A DNA stretch of 64,000 bases. Source: Methylobacteriaceae bacterium (GTDB lineage: Bacteria; Pseudomonadota; Alphaproteobacteria; Rhizobiales; Beijerinckiaceae). The notes beneath the pieces are model-generated. The model was given only the letters and a program-made list of their open reading frames with translations. It was not told the DNA's origin and ran no database searches. A program made the translations under genes and the position numbers. The stretch is taken from contig JACKJE010000007.1 of assembly GCA_020638135.1 (NCBI GenBank), positions 62,001 through 126,000 on the forward strand. Reading direction: 5' to 3'. Shown one piece after another: positions 50,138 through 58,741 of this stretch (position 1 is its first letter; each line of letters begins with the position of its first letter).

Positions 50138-50917
50138 TCAGGAAATGACGAGGCAGCCGGGGTCAGCGTCTGTTGTCGGCGGCGTTTCGCCGTTGTTGGG
50201 CATCTCGTACGTGATCTCGCCGGTTGTCAGGCGATAGAGCTTGCGGCGGACACCCTTTGGCCAAGGCGCGTTCGGGTTTGAGTCTGGGGCCTCCCAGCCG
50301 AGAAATTCGGTCCGTGCGGCTTCTGGATTGACGGGTGGCTTGTACCGCAGGACCCGGGTCGGGAACCGGCGCGCGGACGGTGCGCCGATGCTCACGGAGG
50401 ATGCTGAGAGGGCAGCCTTGCGTAGGATCGCGATGATATAGGCCTTCGGCTCGCCGGGTCTGGCCTGCGCTGCGACAGTGATGGCGTTGATGACGGCTTC
50501 ATGGCCGTAGGTTGCGGCCTGGGCGTAATAGAAACTGACAGCCTGCTTTTCCGTCATCCCTCCGAGCGAGAACAGCGTCTGCTGGATTGGCGTAAGTGGT
50601 GCGGCGGGCTTGGTGTTGCGAAGCTTTTCGAGCTTCTTGTCCATCTTGGCGAGGTCGTCCGGCGAGACGGCGTCCCATGGGTCGATGGGCTCTGCGTCGC
50701 TCGGAAAGGCGATCCGGCCGCGCGAGAAAACGAAATGCGACGATAGATGAGCCTTGGCGTTGGTCCAGGCGAGATCGTCCATCTTGATGATGCTGCGCGC
50801 TTCGGGCTCGCTGATTGAGGAGCCGCGCTCGATCAGCGCGGCGGCGAGCTTGACCGCGGCGTTGATGTGTCGTTGCGGATATGCAGCGATCGCGATGATG
50901 TCTGTTGGTTTGAGCAT
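50138..50917 (-). CDS. Putative helicase-loader or replication accessory protein
   Basis: A 259-residue soluble protein. The N-terminus (PTDIIAIAAYPQRHINAAVK with AALIERGSSISEPEARSIIK) looks like a helical or winged-helix region. The middle is polar, and the last 60 residues hold VRRKLYRLTTGEITYEMPNN. No known motif. Its gene sits between the relaxase and the DnaB-like helicase on one transcript, where plasmid primosome proteins often lie. Function inferred only from position. Confidence 0.5.
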   Translation of the reverse strand: MLKPTDIIAIAAYPQRHINAAVKLAAALIERGSSISEPEARSIIKMDDLAWTNAKAHLSSHFVFSRGRIAFPSDAEPIDPWDAVSPDDLAKMDKKLEKLRNTKPAAPLTPIQQTLFSLGGMTEKQAVSFYYAQAATYGHEAVINAITVAAQARPGEPKAYIIAILRKAALSASSVSIGAPSARRFPTRVLRYKPPVNPEAARTEFLGWEAPDSNPNAPWPKGVRRKLYRLTTGEITYEMPNNGETPPTTDADPGCLVIS

Positions 50918-50925
50918 TCGGGGGC

Positions 50926-53829
50926 CTATCGGCTGGGGCCGCGGTCTTTGGTGGGCTGCATGAACATGGCGATGCGGCGCCGTTTACGGCGCTTGAGGGC
51001 ATCGAGCTGTTCTTGAGAGGCGCGGGGCGGCTCTGGCGGCGGTTCGCTTGCGCGTGGCGCGGCCGACGTCTTTTGGGGGGTTGCTGGCGGGGTCGGCTTG
51101 CGGTCAGAGGAAACGGGGGCCTTTTCGGTCACGACGCGCTTGATCTCACGCGTGACTGAAGGTTCTGGCTTGGCGGCGGTAACATCTCGGGCTGGGGGCG
51201 GCGGCACGGCGACCGGCATTGCCGGCTGTTGCGTCTGCGTGGTCGCCGGTTCTGTTCTGGGCGTTGGAGGGGCTGGCGCCTTTTCGGGTAGGGGTTTGTC
51301 CTGAGACTGGGTCGCTTGCGGGGTCTGGGCCTTGCCTGCTGGGATCTTGGAGGCGTGAGCAGCCGCTGTCTGAAGAGCGGGACGAGACGCGGTATTTTGC
51401 ACCGGAGCAGCGCGCGGCGCTGGAGCGGGCGCCGGCGTTTGGCTTGTGGACTGCGCCGGGATCGGTCTGGCGGCCGGCTGTGCCTTTGGCGGGGTGTATG
51501 GCCGGTCGTCGATAAGAGAGGACGTGGTCACACGCGGCGACTTTTCGGCGTTCATGGCCGCAAGGCGGGCGTCGCGCGCTGCGTCATCCTGCTTTTGCCA
51601 TTCGTAATGGCGGATTTTGTCCTGCTGCGTTTGTGTGATCTTGCGCGCACGGAACATCAGCTCATTGACGTTGCCGAACACCCGGCCGGCGGTGCTCTTG
51701 AACGGCGTCTTGGTGCCCGGCGGGACCGGCGCGTAGCGCTTCACCGGCTTTGGCGTTGTGACGTAGTTCGGTTCGGCGGCAGGGGCAGGTGTGGCTTGAG
51801 GAGCCGGCGGCATTTGTTTTCGAATGGTGTCGGCCGTCGCGATATACCCGTCCATCGTAACATCGACGCCAGACTGGAGGAGGCTCGTGTAGCCGCTCGC
51901 CAGCGCGACGAGATTGTCGATCATCTTGATTTTTTGCGGATGGACGCTGCCGACGGTGCCGTGGAGCAGTTGGCTCATGCTGTCGCCGATCACGGGGCCT
52001 CGGGCGGTGGTCAGAGCTTCGGCGTATTCGATCATCTGTTGCTGTGTCAGACGCAAGTTCGCCGCTTCGATCCGAGGTCCAGCGACATACTTGTCGGCCA
52101 TAGCGGTCAGGAACTCGGCGACTTCGGGGAAGTCACGCAAACGACTTTTGCCGGGCGCGTCATACTTCGAGCGGATCCGCTCGATCGCGACCGCGGCGGC
52201 CGCAGCGTCCGCGTCCAGCACGCGAGATTTGAACCAGGCGTTGCGCCACCGGGCGCGCGCTTCGATGAGCATGTAGTGCGCCGGATGGTCGAAGGTCTTC
52301 CACCGGACGGCCTCGCTGTCGAAGCGAATTTGTTGTGCGGGCGGCGGGAAGAGCGCCTTCAGCGGAAAGCGCTTGTCGAGACTGTCGGTTATGCGCTGCC
52401 ACTGTGCATCGATTGTCTTTTCGCCTGAGACGCTCGTTTGGCCCTTCTTTTCCTTCGCGTATTCATTCGGCTTCATCCGCTGGATCGGATCAACCTCGAT
52501 ACCCATCGCCTTGTAGCTTCGCGGGTCAAGGCGCTTTTCGTGGCCGCGAGCCTTCAGCATATCATTGGCGAGCTTGGCGTAGGCTTTTCGGGCAGTCTCG
52601 GGCCAACCCTTATCATTGAGCGAACGAACTTTTGATTGCTCGAATGGGTATTTTATCCGGAGTGTCCGTTTGCTGTCCCGAGCGGCCTTGGCGTAGGCGA
52701 AGTCCCAGACTTGGGCACCAGTTTCGGGATTCAAAATCTGGCGCGCTGGCCGCTCGCTGAACACGATGTGCGCGTGATAGTTGCGGTCATCGCTGGTTGC
52801 TTCGGGCTTGTGGACTACAGCCCAGAAAGGCACGTCGGTTTTCGAGCCGTCGTCGGCTTTCAGGTTTCGAAACTGACTGTCGCAGAACGATTTGAGGAGC
52901 GCGAGTCGGTCGTCTGCCGAAAGTTCGTATGGGAGGGAGATAATGAGGCGCATCTGGATGCGCCCGCCACGACCGGGCGTCCAGTAGCAGAACTTGGACG
53001 ATCCCTTGATCGATTTGAGATATTCATAAACGGCAGGTGCGCGCGCCTCGGTGAGTTTTAGCTGGCCGAGCAGCTGGTGGGTCTTTTGATTGTCGCCCTT
53101 GCCGACGGTGATTTCTCGCGGAGGCAGGGCGGCAGCGGCAAGGAGTTCCGGAGGCGCAGCAGGATCATTGAAGATGCGGGCCCAGGTTTCAGGATCTTTG
53201 CCTGGATCGATAGAAAGCAGATGCGTGCGCGGTTCGCGCTCGTGGGCTTCGACCGCCTCCCAAAATTTGAGGCGGCTGTCGTAGTCGGCAGGCAGGTTGC
53301 CGTACATGGAGAGCCCCTCGCCGTCGCGGGCGGCAGCTTCGATCGCAGTTTTGCGCTCGATATATTCCTGGCCTTGGACCGCAAGGTCGACGTCTTGTGG
53401 CAGCCGTTGGCTCGAAATTGGACCCGCGTGTTCGAGAAAGCGCGCTTGCGCCTGCGCAAAAAGCTCGGGCGCGTCCTCGCGCTCGATGTAGGATTCATGC
53501 GCGGCCGCGGAGCCCTCGCGCTCTCCGGTGAGGAGGCGGGTAAACGGGGACGTCTTGCTGACGGTCGTCAACGCGAAATGGAAGGTTTCGGCGCCGGCCG
53601 CCGATTTTGGCTTCGTTGTCGGGGCGACGCCTGGGCGATCGAGGGCTTTGTAGATCCCCGCGGCAAGGCCTCGCAGCAGCGTTGTTCCGCGTGGCGACGG
53701 AGAAACATACGGCTTGAGCGGCTGGAACAGGGTAATTTCCCGTTTCATCCGTGCGACCTGCTTGGCGACGCGCGCTTGCATGCGCGTCTCCTTCTTGATC
53801 GCCTCGGCTATCGGGTCTTTTTGGGCCAT
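50926..53829 (-). CDS. MobA/MobL-type relaxase
   Basis: A 967-residue protein. The relaxase core at about 240-400 has GRGGRIQMRLIISLPYELSA, then VPFWAVVHKPEATSDDRNYH and AHIVFSERPA, where His340 and the HAH of NYHAH (350-354) form the metal-binding motif of MobA/MobL. Relaxases nick the transfer origin and lead DNA into the channel. Residues 700-960 are a long Pro/Ala-rich disordered tail, and the first 240 residues are extended and partly low-complexity. A signal for the origin of transfer may lie in the 155 bp upstream. Length is at the upper end for the family. Confidence 0.8.
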   Translation of the reverse strand: MAQKDPIAEAIKKETRMQARVAKQVARMKREITLFQPLKPYVSPSPRGTTLLRGLAAGIYKALDRPGVAPTTKPKSAAGAETFHFALTTVSKTSPFTRLLTGEREGSAAAHESYIEREDAPELFAQAQARFLEHAGPISSQRLPQDVDLAVQGQEYIERKTAIEAAARDGEGLSMYGNLPADYDSRLKFWEAVEAHEREPRTHLLSIDPGKDPETWARIFNDPAAPPELLAAAALPPREITVGKGDNQKTHQLLGQLKLTEARAPAVYEYLKSIKGSSKFCYWTPGRGGRIQMRLIISLPYELSADDRLALLKSFCDSQFRNLKADDGSKTDVPFWAVVHKPEATSDDRNYHAHIVFSERPARQILNPETGAQVWDFAYAKAARDSKRTLRIKYPFEQSKVRSLNDKGWPETARKAYAKLANDMLKARGHEKRLDPRSYKAMGIEVDPIQRMKPNEYAKEKKGQTSVSGEKTIDAQWQRITDSLDKRFPLKALFPPPAQQIRFDSEAVRWKTFDHPAHYMLIEARARWRNAWFKSRVLDADAAAAAVAIERIRSKYDAPGKSRLRDFPEVAEFLTAMADKYVAGPRIEAANLRLTQQQMIEYAEALTTARGPVIGDSMSQLLHGTVGSVHPQKIKMIDNLVALASGYTSLLQSGVDVTMDGYIATADTIRKQMPPAPQATPAPAAEPNYVTTPKPVKRYAPVPPGTKTPFKSTAGRVFGNVNELMFRARKITQTQQDKIRHYEWQKQDDAARDARLAAMNAEKSPRVTTSSLIDDRPYTPPKAQPAARPIPAQSTSQTPAPAPAPRAAPVQNTASRPALQTAAAHASKIPAGKAQTPQATQSQDKPLPEKAPAPPTPRTEPATTQTQQPAMPVAVPPPPARDVTAAKPEPSVTREIKRVVTEKAPVSSDRKPTPPATPQKTSAAPRASEPPPEPPRASQEQLDALKRRKRRRIAMFMQPTKDRGPSR

Positions 53830-53875
53830 GGCGCATTATGCCAGAGCCCTTGTGATGCGGAAAGCTTGTGTTATT

Positions 53876-53888
53876 CCGTCAGCGACGG
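53876..53888 (-). promoter_or_regulatory. CCGTC-AGC-GACGG palindrome before the relaxase gene
   Basis: A perfect 5-bp inverted repeat with a 3-base centre, part of TTATTCCGTCAGCGACGG. It lies 47-59 bp upstream of the relaxase ATG (53829), inside a 156-bp gene-free stretch that may also contain the transfer origin (GCGTAT at about 53921 and ATACGC at about 53970 form a distant repeat). Confidence 0.4.
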
Positions 53889-53985
53889 CTTAGACGTCGA
53901 TTTCGTCAGACATGTGTGCGTATTGGCGGGAATGTAGGGCGGATGGTTGGTAGCGAAGTCGGGGATGATACGCGCATCCAGTCTT

Positions 53986-55236
53986 TCAGTCGCCCATTCC
54001 GCTGCGGCCAGGCGGTTCAGGCGCGAGGAAGTTTGTGGGAGGGGCAGGCAGCGGCTTGTCTGCGAAGAGCCCGGGAAAGAGATAGGCGCGGTCTTGGACG
54101 GGAAATCCGACGCGTAAGGGCCCTTTCGGCGTGTCCGTCTTCAGGAAACCGCGAGCTGTGCAGGCGGCCACGATAGTGCGAGCGGTCCGCTCCGACGAGC
54201 CGACGATAAGCGCGGCATCGCCGCGCGCGAGCTCGCCGAGTTCTAGCGTCTTGACGATCAGCCGGCTGGGTTGGGTCTTGCCTTCGAACACCAGGTCAGC
54301 AAGGCGCTGGTAGCGCCCGGCGAGAGCATCGAGGTCGAAGGCCTGGGCGCAGAACGAAATCTGGTCGAGAGCAATCTTTAGGAACCACTCGGAAAAATCG
54401 ATGAGGGCGGCACGCGACAAATTGCCTCGTCCGTCGCGTTCGCCGCGACGCGGCGCGTCAGCGGCCCTCATCATCTGCTTGTATTCGCCGCGATCTTCGA
54501 GGCCGCGCGCCAGGCCGCGCGAGATCGACCAGAGGCCGTTGGCGCCGATGCCGGCGTGCTGGCACATCGCGTGCGACATCAGCCGCGCGATGCGGCCGTT
54601 GCCGTCGATGAACGGATGAATGTAGGCCAAGCGATGGTGCGCTGCAGGAATGGCCAGTATTTTCTGGCCAGGATGGCCCGCTGCTTTCGCGAATCGTTCC
54701 CCGAAAGCGCGCATGAAATCAGGAACGCGCTCTGAGGACGGCGGGACGTGGATGCCAACGGCGACATCGTGGGCGACGTCGTTGCGGAAAGCGCCCGGCT
54801 CGATCTCGATTGTTGATGTCGTAGATTCGATGATGCGAAGCTCCGCGGGCATCCGTTCATAGAAGCGGCGGTGGAGATCCTGCAGGAAGGCGACTGATGT
54901 CGGAAGAGGCAGAGCGGCGGCTCCGGCCAGATCGTCGATATGCTTCTGGACCTCGATGTGGGCGCGGGCTTCCTGGACGAGGGGCCTGGCCTCGAGCGAG
55001 GGGCGTGCAAGCGCCTTTTCGATGTCGATCGGTCTGGTGGCGTGGCCTTCGATCAGGTTGGAATAGTAGCAGTCCATGATCCGCACGAGGTCAGCGAGCT
55101 CGGCTGCGGCGGGAGCTGGCAACCTGCCGGGCAGCCGAGCGCTGCACTGGGCGATTTCGGTCGCCAGTCCAACGAGCGGCGACGGCACGTCTTCTTCGAG
55201 GAACGCTGGTTCGAACCTGTAAGGCGTTTCGTCCAT
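53986..55236 (-). CDS. Fic/DOC-family protein with inhibitory helix
   Basis: A 416-residue class II-type Fic protein. The N-terminal part has the inhibition motif SNLIEG (59-64, [S/T]xxxE[G/N]). The active-site loop is HPFIDGNGR (207-215) with all key residues: His, Phe, Asp, Gly, Asn, Gly and Arg. The C-terminal part (ELARGDAALIVGSSERTART) is a winged-helix DNA-binding region. Such enzymes transfer AMP to a target Tyr, Ser or Thr, and many regulate themselves. Target unknown. A good TATAAT lies upstream at 55272. Confidence 0.85.
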   Translation of the reverse strand: MDETPYRFEPAFLEEDVPSPLVGLATEIAQCSARLPGRLPAPAAAELADLVRIMDCYYSNLIEGHATRPIDIEKALARPSLEARPLVQEARAHIEVQKHIDDLAGAAALPLPTSVAFLQDLHRRFYERMPAELRIIESTTSTIEIEPGAFRNDVAHDVAVGIHVPPSSERVPDFMRAFGERFAKAAGHPGQKILAIPAAHHRLAYIHPFIDGNGRIARLMSHAMCQHAGIGANGLWSISRGLARGLEDRGEYKQMMRAADAPRRGERDGRGNLSRAALIDFSEWFLKIALDQISFCAQAFDLDALAGRYQRLADLVFEGKTQPSRLIVKTLELGELARGDAALIVGSSERTARTIVAACTARGFLKTDTPKGPLRVGFPVQDRAYLFPGLFADKPLPAPPTNFLAPEPPGRSGMGD

Positions 55237-55271
55237 TGTGCCGATCCGTCTCGCACGATATTTATCTGATT

Positions 55272-55300
55272 ATTATAGGCTTTTAACACGTCACAACTTA
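55272..55300 (-). promoter_or_regulatory. Promoter of the fic gene
   Basis: On the minus strand a perfect TATAAT (55272-55277) lies 36 bp before the ATG at 55236. The best -35 candidates (AAGTTG or TTGTGA upstream) are poorly spaced. The whole stretch is AT-rich. Confidence 0.45.
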
Positions 55301-55302
55301 AT

Positions 55303-55325
55303 GGTTGCCGATGTAGGTTGCCGAT
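55303..55325 (+). repeat. Two direct repeats GGTTGCCGAT
   Basis: GGTTGCCGAT occurs at 55303-55312 and again at 55316-55325, 3 bases apart, between the start of fic and the end of the exonuclease gene. A two-copy operator is possible, perhaps for the DNA-binding part of Fic. Confidence 0.45.
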
Positions 55326-55333
55326 TTGCTCAG

Positions 55334-55888
55334 CTAATGGCCGGTAAGCGCTTCGCGATAGCGCGGATCGACGATGGCCCGGGCGATCTTGTGGAGGCGC
55401 TGTGCATCTGGTCCCGCGCGGTGCGGGACGGGCCAGTGACGGTCGGCATCGTTCAAAATCGCGGCGAGCTTTTCATAGCCGCCGCCATACTGGATCGCGA
55501 GGGCGGCGTCGAGGACGTCGAAGTCGACGAGACGCCAGGGGTAGGGGCGGCTCGCGGCCTGATACAATCTGTTTAGCCAGCCGCCGTCGGCGGCCGGATT
55601 ATCGGAGACCAGAACGGCGCCGGTCCAGGCGGCATCGAGCCGGCGGCAGGCGGTCTCGACGGCGATCCCGTGCGAAATCAGCCGCTCGTATGGAATGTTG
55701 TGAATTGCTTGGGCCGCCTCGGTGAAATCGTCAAAGCGCCAGCTGGTGGCTGGCCGGACGAGGAACGACGCGGGTTCCTGTTCGTCGTCGACCGACCAGC
55801 CGACCTCGATCGGATAGGACTCGCGCCCGAGGCCGGAAGCCTCGAGGTCGACGAAGATGACGGGGCGATCCTGAAAGGCGATCTTCAT
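55334..55888 (-). CDS. DnaQ-like 3'-5' exonuclease, copy 1
   Basis: A 184-residue DEDDh-type exonuclease. IFVDLEASGLGRESYPIEVG holds the first Asp and Glu, VLVSDNPAADGGWL the second Asp, and HRAGPDAQRLHKIA the His and last Asp. These remove nucleotides from 3' ends of DNA or RNA. ATG 55888 overlaps the stop of the metallophosphoesterase as ATGA. A second member of the same subfamily (58237-58728) shares SYPIEVG and the HRA..DA.RL end, and a third broken copy lies at 60722. Confidence 0.75.
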   Translation of the reverse strand: MKIAFQDRPVIFVDLEASGLGRESYPIEVGWSVDDEQEPASFLVRPATSWRFDDFTEAAQAIHNIPYERLISHGIAVETACRRLDAAWTGAVLVSDNPAADGGWLNRLYQAASRPYPWRLVDFDVLDAALAIQYGGGYEKLAAILNDADRHWPVPHRAGPDAQRLHKIARAIVDPRYREALTGH

Positions 55889-56433
55889 GGGCGGCGGTGA
55901 CCGGGCGTGGCGTCGAGGTCGGGATCGAGTGGCAATGTTGCGAGGCGCCGGCGGATGTTGGTGAGCGTGACCGGCTGAAAGCCCCAGCAATCGACGCCTA
56001 CGTCGATCGAATGCCGTGTTCCTCGGAGGCGCCCGTGCATGTGGCCGAACAGATGGATCGCGCCCTTTGTCGCCTGTGGCCACGACATCATGGGATAATG
56101 GCACATGGCGATCCGTTGACCGTCGACGATCGTCGTGGCGATCTGGCTGATCGAAGCCCATGGGAGGGTCAGGAGAGCCTCCTTTCCTTCGTCGTGATTG
56201 CCGATGACGAGATGTTTGATGCCGGTGAGGCGGTGGAAGACGGCCTCGATCCTTTCGTCGCGGCCGAAGGCGAAATCACCGAGATGCCAGACGGTGTCAT
56301 CTGGCTGAACGCGCGTGTTCCATGCCGCGATCATGGCTTCGTCCATCGCTGCGGCGTTTGGGAACGGGCGCTTTGCGAGGTCGATGATGCGCGCGTGTGT
56401 AAAGTGGGTGTCGGCGGTGAACCAGGTGGTCAT
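55885..56433 (-). CDS. Metallophosphoesterase (YfcE/phage type)
   Basis: A 182-residue enzyme with a full set of metal ligands: FTADTHFTHARI (5-16), WHLGDFAFGRDE, VIGNHDEGK, CHYPMMSW and GHMHGRL. Phage and plasmid proteins of this type cleave phosphodiesters or phosphomonoesters; no substrate is known. It is coupled to the exonuclease by an ATGA overlap, so the pair could trim nucleic-acid ends together. ATG 56433 is the natural start (MTTWFTADTHF). Confidence 0.8.
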   Translation of the reverse strand: MTTWFTADTHFTHARIIDLAKRPFPNAAAMDEAMIAAWNTRVQPDDTVWHLGDFAFGRDERIEAVFHRLTGIKHLVIGNHDEGKEALLTLPWASISQIATTIVDGQRIAMCHYPMMSWPQATKGAIHLFGHMHGRLRGTRHSIDVGVDCWGFQPVTLTNIRRRLATLPLDPDLDATPGHRRP

Positions 56434-56466
56434 GAGGCTATATCTCAATTGTGAGCCGCCGGTCAG

Positions 56467-56545
56467 CTAGCGCTGCTCGATGAATTTCAGGTCGGCCAAA
56501 TGTTCCGCGCGGGCATCGGCGAAATCGCGGTGTGCGGCGCGCCTG
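56467..56545 (-). pseudogene. Short remnant similar to the metallophosphoesterase at 60836
   Basis: The frame ending at 56467 reads HRDFADARAEHLADLKFIEQ, close to HTRAEHLADLMFLAQTL in the intact enzyme at 60836-61591. The nucleotide sequences also match there (CAGGTCGGCCA.ATGTTC.GCGCG). Only about 20 residues are left, so this is a relic of a duplication, not a gene. Confidence 0.4.
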
Positions 56546-56554
56546 CGGATTTGG

Positions 56555-57301
56555 TCAGTCGCCGATGCCCGAGCCTTTTGGCTTGTTTGGCGCATCCGAA
56601 TTTGATGTTCGTGCAGTGGGCGCGTTGCGCTCGATGACTTCTTGCTCGAGGCTTTGGAGCGCAGTCGGTCTGCGAGGGTCGGCTTTAGGCGAGACCGGAA
56701 TGGTAGTCGCCCGCGGGAAATGCGGTAAGGAGAGCGACTTCTCGACCGCGGTGCGAGCAAAATCGGGGGTCGCTTCAATGATGTGTTGCGGTGGGGGCTC
56801 GATTATTGTCGCGTGAGTTGGCGTGACCGTTAAAAAGTGGCGGGGCGCGGCGTCGCTGTTGTCGAAGAGCGATAGTTCCGTGAACAGCGGTGGCATCGAA
56901 CGCAGATTTTCGATGCATCGGCCGAACCGCCGTTCGATATCTGCCGAGGGAACGGCGTGGCCGCCGAGCGCGACTCGATGCGCTACGCGATTGCGAGCGA
57001 CGTCGAGCGAGTCTAGGAGCACGGCGACGACGTGCGTAGAAAAGCCATGCGCGGACGCCAGATTTAGTATGTCGTAAGGGCGAACGCCAGAGAAGGTTGT
57101 GTCGATCGCGAAAGAGGCGCCATTTTTGAGATGAGTATGGCGGGTGTTTATTGCTTCGCGTGCTGCCGCTGCAGGTGACAGTTTGTGCTCAACGGCGATG
57201 TCATCAGGCGATATGAGTGGAATACTGTCTGGAAGCGTGTCGTGAGCTAGCGATGTCTTGCCGGCGCCATTTGGGCCGGCAAAGATGAATAGTGTTGGCA
57301 T
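56555..57301 (-). CDS. Zeta-toxin-like P-loop kinase
   Basis: A 248-residue P-loop protein. Walker A is AGPNGAGKTSLA (8-19), followed by LISPDDIA and INTRHTHLKNGASFAIDTTF, the substrate-binding region of zeta-type kinases, which phosphorylate UDP-sugars of cell-wall synthesis or other small targets. The last 90 residues are Pro/Ser-rich and unlike the family. It overlaps the end of the 74-residue gene, probably its antitoxin or partner. It is transcribed away from MazEF. Confidence 0.7.
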   Translation of the reverse strand: MPTLFIFAGPNGAGKTSLAHDTLPDSIPLISPDDIAVEHKLSPAAAAREAINTRHTHLKNGASFAIDTTFSGVRPYDILNLASAHGFSTHVVAVLLDSLDVARNRVAHRVALGGHAVPSADIERRFGRCIENLRSMPPLFTELSLFDNSDAAPRHFLTVTPTHATIIEPPPQHIIEATPDFARTAVEKSLSLPHFPRATTIPVSPKADPRRPTALQSLEQEVIERNAPTARTSNSDAPNKPKGSGIGD

Positions 57302-57471
57302 GGCTCGAACCGATTGGTCTTGTCATTCCAACGGCCAACTTCGCGGCGGCCATCGGGGTAGATACGGGTGGTTTTTGTGGGATCGCCGGGCGTATGGACG
57401 TAGATCGGGTGTCCAGCTTCGAGCAACCGCTCTCCGATGGGTTTTTGGGGCAATGGGCGAAGCTTGAGCAT
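57247..57471 (-). CDS. Putative partner of the zeta-like kinase
   Basis: A 74-residue soluble protein (MLKLRPLPQKPIGERLLEAG) with a beta-rich centre (PIYVHTPGDPTKTTRIYPDG). It ends 54 bp inside the kinase gene in another frame, which is usual for coupled antitoxin-toxin pairs, although its sequence is unlike the known epsilon antitoxin. A start 18 codons upstream is possible. Confidence 0.45.
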   Translation of the reverse strand: MLKLRPLPQKPIGERLLEAGHPIYVHTPGDPTKTTRIYPDGRREVGRWNDKTNRFEPCQHYSSLPAQMAPARHR

Positions 57472-57545
57472 CGTTATCTCGTAGGCTGTGTGGCAAATAC
57501 TAGCAGAATAAGAGATTTCGCGCAAAACCGAGGAGGCCCGGACTT

Positions 57546-58232
57546 CTATTGCTTCTTTCGGTTCAAAAGCGACACGACGCCTTGCATCGCTGGCTTGCCG
57601 CGGAGAGGCTTGCCGTCGACAACGGCGAACATCGCCCGATCGCGGTTGCGAACGGTCAGCGCATAGATTTTGCGCCAGTCGGGGGTTGGCACAAATTCGG
57701 TGGCGCCCCAGCCGTCGTCGAGGTCGTCATTGTGGCGCCACCAACCGCCGGTTGCTTCGTGAAGGCGACGGAGTTCAGCGATCCGGGGGTCGTTTCCGGA
57801 CAAGCGCATCCAGGCGTGGCGACCACCGTGGATCAGTTCCCATAGGGCGAATTCCGTGTCGGGATGCCAGGAGGCGCAGTAGGCGTCCTCTGAGAGGTCC
57901 GACATCAGGTGGCGCAGCGCATAGCGGGGTGTGCGCGCGCGAAAACCCTCGTGCCAGCTTTCGACGCTGCGCCAGAGGGCGAGCGCTTGGCGCGCCGCTT
58001 TTTCGTCGGCGATTCCTGGTCCGAAGCGGCGAGCCAGATCGACGCGCGTCGCAGCGTCGAGTTCAACCCGCGCGAGTTGCGCTATCCAAAGATCGGCGGC
58101 GCGGACCGGCTCGAGGCTTCCGGCTTGTAGTGGCCGAGTGACTATGGCCTCGCAGGCGCGCGAAAGCTGCTCGACATAGTGTTGCGCGGTCGGCTCATCG
58201 GCGTCGAGCGAGAGTGGCGGCGGAAGGTCCAT
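57546..58232 (-). CDS. Hypothetical protein
   Basis: A 228-residue soluble, helical protein. Segments GGRHAWMRLSGNDPRIAEL, HEATGGWWRHNDDLDDGWGA and TPDWRKIYALTVRNRDRAM are distinctive, with many Trp in the second half. No family recognised. ATG 58232 lies 4 bp after the stop of the exonuclease, so it is in the same operon as the exonuclease and MazEF. Function unknown. Confidence 0.55.
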   Translation of the reverse strand: MDLPPPLSLDADEPTAQHYVEQLSRACEAIVTRPLQAGSLEPVRAADLWIAQLARVELDAATRVDLARRFGPGIADEKAARQALALWRSVESWHEGFRARTPRYALRHLMSDLSEDAYCASWHPDTEFALWELIHGGRHAWMRLSGNDPRIAELRRLHEATGGWWRHNDDLDDGWGATEFVPTPDWRKIYALTVRNRDRAMFAVVDGKPLRGKPAMQGVVSLLNRKKQ

Positions 58233-58236
58233 GGAG

Positions 58237-58728
58237 TTATTTGTTTCCTGCAAGGGTAAGCGCCTTGTGTAGAAGACGCTCGGCGTCTGATGCAGCTCGA
58301 TGGTCGAGCGGCGGCTCGTCATCATGCTCGAACAGCGCCGACGGCCGAATTCCCAGTGTCCGGCCAAGAGCGGCTGCATCGCCCAGCTGGAAAGCGCAGG
58401 GCTCCGGGCATTCCTCCATGAGCAGAAATAGCCAACGATGGTCCCATTTCCAGCCATCGCAATAAGCGACGCCGGCTGGCGCGAGCAATGCATTGAGCTG
58501 GCGGGCGACATCAAAGGCAGCGGGCGCCTTCATGAGCTCGGCACGGGTGATCCCGTGGATGCGAAAGGCGACCGGGTCCCAGCTCATTGTCTGAAGCCAA
58601 CCGACGGTCGGTTTTATCAGGGACGACCAGACCGAAATGAAGGACCGCGCCGGATCGTGGATCGCGACGCCGACCTCGATCGGATAGCCGTTGGAGCTGG
58701 AGGCTTCGAAATCGATGGTGGCGATCAT
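58237..58728 (-). CDS. DnaQ-like 3'-5' exonuclease, copy 2
   Basis: A 163-residue DEDDh-type exonuclease. IATIDFEASSSNGYPIEVGV holds Asp and Glu, YCDGWKWDHRWL the next Asp, and DHRAASDAERLLHKAL the His and final Asp. It belongs to the same subfamily as the one at 55334 (shared YPIEVG and HRA..DA.RL). Likely acts on nucleic-acid 3' ends. It follows the MazF gene after 13 bp, so toxin and exonuclease share a transcript. Confidence 0.75.
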   Translation of the reverse strand: MIATIDFEASSSNGYPIEVGVAIHDPARSFISVWSSLIKPTVGWLQTMSWDPVAFRIHGITRAELMKAPAAFDVARQLNALLAPAGVAYCDGWKWDHRWLFLLMEECPEPCAFQLGDAAALGRTLGIRPSALFEHDDEPPLDHRAASDAERLLHKALTLAGNK

Positions 58729-58741
58729 GGCGCTAAGCCGG

